Part shown: in pieces, positions 14,624 to 18,393 of the stretch
Layout: the number at the start of each line of letters is the position of its first letter
How positions within the stretch are numbered: the first letter of the stretch is position 1
Assembly (NCBI GenBank): GCA_947292085.1
Contig: CAMYPN010000018.1
Span: 1-18,393, forward strand
Direction of reading: 5' to 3'
Length of the DNA stretch: 18,393 nucleotides
Origin: an uncultured Gardnerella sp.
Lineage (GTDB): Bacteria; Actinomycetota; Actinomycetes; Actinomycetales; Bifidobacteriaceae
Program-made: the position numbers and the translations under genes
The notes under the pieces: model-generated
Told to the model about the DNA's origin: nothing
The model's database searches: none
What the model saw: the letters and a program-made list of their open reading frames with translations, nothing else

Positions 14624-15798
14624 GGGGTAGGAACCGTCTTTACTATTGCGTCTATAACTTGGTCACTACTCATACCATCTGCAAGAGCTTCAAATGTGAG
14701 CAGTATACGATGTCTTAAGACTTCGTGCGCGAAAAGCTTAATATCTTCTGGAATTACGTAATCTCGTCCTGAAAGCAGGGCGTGAGCTTGACCAATACGA
14801 ACTAAAGATATAGAAGCACGAGGGCTTGCACCTACTCTAACTAGTGAAGAAAGTGTTGGAATTGGGTGACTTCCTTCACCTCTAGATGTAGCAACAATAT
14901 CAACAGCATACTTCATAATTGCTTCAGATACGTGCACTTGCTTAGTAACAGCACGCAAAAAAGTAACATCTTGCAAACTAATTTGCTGAGTTTTTAAAGT
15001 AGAAGGATCAATTACATCAGATCCGCGCTTAGTAAGAAGCTGTAACATACGAACTTCCTCATCAGCAGTAGGATAAGTTAACATAGCTTTTACCATGAAA
15101 CGATCCATCTGTGCTTCTGGAAGATTAAAAGTTCCTTCTTCTTCAATAGGATTTTGAGTAGCAATAACCATAAATGGTTGAGGCAGTGCTATACGCTCAC
15201 CGCCAATGGTAGTTGCACCTTCTGCCATGGCCTCTAGCATAGCTGACTGGGTTTTTGCATTAGAACGATTAATCTCATCGAGAAGAATAATATTTGCGTG
15301 AATAGGTCCAATTTGTGTTGTGAAACGCTGCGAAGCGAAATCAAACACCTGAGTACCTATCAAATCTGCTGGCATCAAATCTGGAGTGCACTGTACTCGC
15401 TTAAAACTACCTGACATCGCGGTTGCAAGAGTTTGTGCTGCAGTTGTTTTAGCTAAACCTGGGACAGATTCTATAAGAACGTGGCCACCTGCTGCAAGAG
15501 TTAAAATCAGTAATTCACGAAGTGAATCTTGACCAACTAAAGTGTACGCAAATCTTGTACGAATTACTGTAACAATTTGCTTAACTCGCATAACATCTTC
15601 GTTAGTTATACCAACTGCACTTGGCTGGCTAGTATTGCTTACTTTAGATGAAGCCGAATGCGCCATAGGAAGATTTACGCGAGGTCTTGGAATTCTGGAA
15701 GATGATGCCAGAGTATTTGCAGTCGGTGCTGGTGCAGGAACCGGATTGTTTGCGCTACCGGAAGACTGTTTTTGCGGTTGAGGTGGAAATAATGCCAT
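14620..15798 (-). CDS. moxR: MoxR-family AAA+ ATPase
   Basis: A 392-residue AAA+ ATPase of the MoxR group, thought to act as a chaperone that assembles or loads metal into protein complexes together with VWA proteins. The P-loop is the MoxR form ESVPGLAKT (110-118), Walker B is LLDEIN (172-177), sensor 1 is ATQNP (213-217), an arginine lies in MDRF (Arg233), and sensor 2 is near SPRAS (Arg327). The first 65 residues are rich in Pro, Ala and Ser and absent from most MoxR proteins, so they are either a flexible extension or the start is further in (Met45 or Met70). The ATG at 15798 has no ribosome site, but TACCAT lies exactly 7 nt before it, which could give a leaderless transcript. First gene of the six-gene operon. 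Confidence 0.94.
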   Translation of the reverse strand: MALFPPQPQKQSSGSANNPVPAPAPTANTLASSSRIPRPRVNLPMAHSASSKVSNTSQPSAVGITNEDVMRVKQIVTVIRTRFAYTLVGQDSLRELLILTLAAGGHVLIESVPGLAKTTAAQTLATAMSGSFKRVQCTPDLMPADLIGTQVFDFASQRFTTQIGPIHANIILLDEINRSNAKTQSAMLEAMAEGATTIGGERIALPQPFMVIATQNPIEEEGTFNLPEAQMDRFMVKAMLTYPTADEEVRMLQLLTKRGSDVIDPSTLKTQQISLQDVTFLRAVTKQVHVSEAIMKYAVDIVATSRGEGSHPIPTLSSLVRVGASPRASISLVRIGQAHALLSGRDYVIPEDIKLFAHEVLRHRILLTFEALADGMSSDQVIDAIVKTVPTP

Positions 15799-15888
15799 AG
15801 ATACTATGGTAGCTGATATGTAGTACTGCTCATTTTTCGCCGTTTTGAACTGTTTTAATTACAAAATTTTACGAAAATATTCTTGCTT
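15799..15888 (-). promoter_or_regulatory. probable MoxR-operon promoter region
   Basis: The 90 nt between ung and moxR hold no terminator stem. On the minus strand TACCAT (15811-15806) followed by AGTATCT and then the moxR ATG is the best -10 candidate; TACATA (15822-15817) is another. No good -35 accompanies either, so the assignment is weak, and read-through from ung cannot be excluded. Confidence 0.35.
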
Positions 15889-16626
15889 TCACTTGCAAAT
15901 TGCATTTGTTAAATTGTCGTCTGAAGGAAGTTCCCAATTAATAGCAGTTGCACCCATTTTTTTAAGAGCATCGTTCGCCCTAGAAAACGGATGAGATCCA
16001 AAAAATCCTCTAGAAGCAGAAAGGGGGCTTGGATGAGGTGATGTTATAAGTACGGCATTAGTCAAAAGCGGAGCAAGAGTTTGAGCATTACGCCCCCATA
16101 AAATAGCTACCAGCGGCAATGGTTTTCCATTCTTATCTACTCTTCTATTCAAAGCACGAATAGCCTCATCAGTAACCTGTTCCCAACCTTTTCCTTGATG
16201 ACTATTGGCCATACCAGCTTCAACAGTTAGACATCTGTTTAACAGCATTACCCCTTGCTTCGTCCATGGAGTTAAATCACCATTTGCAGGATAAGGCACG
16301 TGGACATCATTAACTAACTCTTTATAAATATTGATTAAACTTTTTGGCAATGGTTTAACATCAGGAGCCACGCAAAAGCTTAATCCAACAGGATGCCCTG
16401 GAGTAGGGTATGGGTCTTGACCAACTATAAGAACTTTAATCTCACTTATAGGCTGCGAAAACGCTCGTAAAATATTGCTACTTGCAGGAAGAATACGATG
16501 ACCTTGAGCAATTCTATTGCGTAAAAATCTTCCCATGTATCGTATCTGTGGTTCTACTGTAGATAATGCTTCAGCCCAACTTGGATCAATAAGTTCATTC
16601 ATAGGTTTTATATGATCAACACTCAT
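15889..16626 (-). CDS. ung: uracil-DNA glycosylase
   Basis: Family 1 uracil-DNA glycosylase, which removes uracil from DNA to begin base excision repair. With the ATG at 16626 it has 245 residues. Motif A is GQDPYPTPG (69-77) with the catalytic Asp71; the proline after Tyr is the usual actinobacterial form (His in E. coli). MLLN (127-130) holds the uracil-binding Asn130, and [14 protein letters not shown] (198-211) carries His198 and the minor-groove loop. The frame is open up to an ATG at 16740, adding 38 residues, but those are not UNG-like and overlap the promoter region of the next divergent gene, so I chose 16626; Met9 is also possible, since no start has a ribosome site. Divergent to the LytR_C gene. 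Enzyme identity is certain, the start is not. Confidence 0.95.
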   Translation of the reverse strand: MSVDHIKPMNELIDPSWAEALSTVEPQIRYMGRFLRNRIAQGHRILPASSNILRAFSQPISEIKVLIVGQDPYPTPGHPVGLSFCVAPDVKPLPKSLINIYKELVNDVHVPYPANGDLTPWTKQGVMLLNRCLTVEAGMANSHQGKGWEQVTDEAIRALNRRVDKNGKPLPLVAILWGRNAQTLAPLLTNAVLITSPHPSPLSASRGFFGSHPFSRANDALKKMGATAINWELPSDDNLTNAICK

Positions 16627-16718
16627 GCTAGTAACTGTAAAACATAGGTGAGGCAAATATTTTCTGAATATTTTATGCTGTAAATTTTTCAAAATAATTG
16701 CAAAACATTTAGTATTTT

Positions 16719-16786
16719 TTGACGTGTTTGTGACCGGCATTCTGTACTATAGGTTGCATATTGCTTTGTTCTATACTTTGGAGGGA
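16719..16786 (+). promoter_or_regulatory. promoter and ribosome site of the LytR_C gene
   Basis: TTGACG (16719-16724) with TGTACT (16743-16748), spacer 18, is a plausible promoter; TACTAT (16745-16750) is an alternative -10 with a long spacer. TATACT at 16772 is too close to the ribosome site to serve. GGAGGGA (16780-16786) lies 8 nt before the ATG at 16795. Confidence 0.45.
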
Positions 16787-16794
16787 TTCCTATT

Positions 16795-17466
16795 ATGGCG
16801 CGAACAACAAGAAACGTGTCTGATACACCCGATGCATTCGACAATCCACCTGAAGGTCCGATTGGAGTGCACCGCGGCAACCGCGCTTGGTATTCCGTAC
16901 TTTTGCCTTACCTTGTTGTGTTAATAGTTTCTGCTTTCTTAGGCTTTTTGGCTTGGGCTGTGCTTTCTGGAGAAATACAGCATTGGCATATGCCGTGGAG
17001 CCATAAGCAAGTTACTACTACTCAGACCGTTGCTAAGAAAGAAGTGAAGTCTGAAGATAAGAAGAATCAAGAAGACGCGGAAGATGACAAAGACTCTGAA
17101 AAGTCGAATACTAAAGATAGTAAATCTTCCGATAAAGATTCTTCAAATAAAGACTCTTCAAATGAGAACACTTCTGACAACAATAACAATGCTGGCACTG
17201 CTAATAAGTCTGTTGCTGTCAAAGTTATTAATGGCACTAAGACTCAAGGGTATGCTGCTAAAAATGCTGAAAAACTCAAGTCTGCAGGATTCACAAATGT
17301 TTCTGCCGGAAACCCTTCAGGTAAGGTTCCTAGCGATTCTGTAGTTTGGTATAAAGATGAAGCAAATAAAGCTACTGCAGAGGAAGTTGCTAAGACTTTG
17401 GGTATTAGCAATGTAGAAAAGGAACCTGGTATTCTTTCCCCAATTACAGTGGTTCTATGCAAGTAA
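16795..17466 (+). CDS. membrane protein with C-terminal LytR_C domain
   Basis: A 223-residue single-pass envelope protein. After a cytosolic N-terminus comes one membrane helix (about 33-57), a charged low-complexity linker rich in Lys, Asp, Ser and Asn (72-138), and a LytR_C domain (about 139-222) starting VAVKVINGTKTQGYA, the form found alone or at the end of LytR-CpsA-Psr proteins. The LCP catalytic domain itself is missing, so it is not a glycopolymer ligase; mycobacterial Cei has the same simple helix-plus-LytR_C design and is linked to envelope integrity. That is an analogy, not a proven orthology. A good GGAGGGA site fixes the start. A 15-bp tandem repeat lies in the linker. A terminator follows, so it is monocistronic, between divergent ung and groEL. 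Confidence 0.88.
   Translation: MARTTRNVSDTPDAFDNPPEGPIGVHRGNRAWYSVLLPYLVVLIVSAFLGFLAWAVLSGEIQHWHMPWSHKQVTTTQTVAKKEVKSEDKKNQEDAEDDKDSEKSNTKDSKSSDKDSSNKDSSNENTSDNNNNAGTANKSVAVKVINGTKTQGYAAKNAEKLKSAGFTNVSAGNPSGKVPSDSVVWYKDEANKATAEEVAKTLGISNVEKEPGILSPITVVLCK
17134..17163 (+). repeat. 15-bp tandem repeat in the linker of the LytR_C gene
   Basis: AAAGATTCTTCAAAT (17134-17148) is followed directly by AAAGACTCTTCAAAT (17149-17163), one base different. It encodes two KDSSN units, so gain or loss of a unit keeps the frame and would change linker length only. Confidence 0.85.
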
Positions 17467-17533
17467 GTTTTTATAAGTAAGTCAAAACACACTACTTACT
17501 AGAACACGATTTATCAAATAATTTAATATATTT

Positions 17534-17572
17534 AAGAAGCTGGCATAATTTGTTTTTGTCAGCTTCTTTTTT
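17534..17572 (+). terminator. rho-independent terminator of the LytR_C gene
   Basis: AAGAAGCTGGC (17534-17544) pairs over 11 bp (one G-T) with GTCAGCTTCTT (17558-17568), followed by a six-T run. It is about 70 nt after the stop. The remaining sequence up to 17611 is A+T-rich and shows nothing else. Confidence 0.85.
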
Positions 17573-17611
17573 AATTATTTTTTAATTATTACTAATTGTT
17601 TTTCTTAAAAG

Positions 17612-17638
17612 CTGGCACTCGAGCGCAGAGAGTGCTAA
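17612..17638. promoter_or_regulatory. CIRCE operator 1 (HrcA site) upstream of groEL
   Basis: CTGGCACTC, nine nt, GAGTGCTAA. The CIRCE consensus is TTAGCACTC-N9-GAGTGCTAA; the right arm is perfect and the left arm differs at two positions. The spacing is exactly the CIRCE spacing. HrcA binding here represses chaperonin genes until heat shock. Confidence 0.9.
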
Positions 17639-17646
17639 TCTACCAA

Positions 17647-17666
17647 TTAGCACTCGAAGGTTGAGA

Positions 17667-17673
<7 letters not shown>
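17647..17673. promoter_or_regulatory. CIRCE operator 2 (half-degenerate) upstream of groEL
   Basis: TTAGCACTC (perfect left arm), nine nt, then GAGTGACAG, which matches the right arm only over GAGTG. It starts 35 bp after operator 1, with 8 bp between the sites. The two sites together likely bind two HrcA dimers; the weaker right arm lies closest to the promoter. Confidence 0.75.

Positions 17674-18393
<720 letters not shown>

Noticed and set aside
8170..15798. Mobile or phage origin of the hydrolase/MoxR region
   Set aside because: No transposase, integrase, terminal repeat or tRNA boundary is visible, and base composition changes only gradually, so transfer is not supported.
16627..16740. 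N-terminal extension of Ung to 283 residues
   Set aside because: The extra 38 residues are not UNG-like, make the protein longer than the family, and overlap the probable promoter of the divergent LytR_C gene.
17476..17500. AGTAAGT/ACTTACT inverted repeat after the LytR_C stop
   Set aside because: A 7-bp A+T-rich stem without T-run; the real terminator is at 17534-17572.
17630..17655. GAGTGCTAA-N8-TTAGCACTC as a single reversed CIRCE
   Set aside because: The arms are in the wrong order for CIRCE; they are the right arm of one site and the left arm of the next, each with a correct N9 partner.

Overview
The window looks like chromosomal DNA from a low-G+C member of the Bifidobacteriaceae, most likely a Gardnerella-type genome (inference; no 16S is present). 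The evidence is a set of typically actinobacterial proteins: a DUF4193 zinc-knuckle protein next to dut, a long bifunctional Rel, an Ung with the GQDPYP motif, a LytR_C membrane protein and a groEL without groES in front of it. They are encoded in DNA that sampled by eye is about 35-42% G+C. Only the HU gene (about 57% G+C in the part counted) departs clearly from this.

Layout. 1-206: leader with a possible start of a leftward gene at the edge. 207-3480 (rightward): DUF4193 protein and dut overlap (TGATG) and end at a strong terminator (995-1037); rel (ppGpp synthetase/hydrolase) follows with its own leader and terminator. 3552-3915 (leftward): HU, convergent with rel, each with its own terminator. 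4144-9981 (leftward): a kinase-like/flippase-type membrane fusion protein, purB, an alpha/beta hydrolase with a helical N-terminus, and a very small WXG100-like gene. 10046-15798 (leftward): a tight six-gene MoxR/DUF58/single-TM/VWA/VWA/membrane-protein operon in which all five gene junctions are 1-4 nt stop/start overlaps, closed by a terminator at 10046-10087. 15889-16626 (leftward): ung. 16795-17466 (rightward): LytR_C-domain membrane protein with terminator. 17612-18393: two tandem CIRCE operators and the first 214 codons of groEL, cut by the window end.

How the genes work together. dut and ung both limit uracil in DNA, from opposite sides (dUTP pool and excision). rel, HU and groEL are core stress and nucleoid functions. 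The MoxR operon has the composition of a MoxR-Bat type machine: an AAA+ ATPase, a soluble DUF58 protein, a single-TM DUF4381-like protein and two membrane-anchored von Willebrand A proteins. The last gene is a lineage-type membrane protein with a disordered tail. Just beyond its terminator lies a separately promoted WXG-like/hydrolase gene pair whose promoter places the transcription start at the ATG itself (predicted leaderless). I consider the MoxR operon and this pair the least explained parts of the window. No tRNA, rRNA, CRISPR array, insertion sequence or prophage gene was seen.
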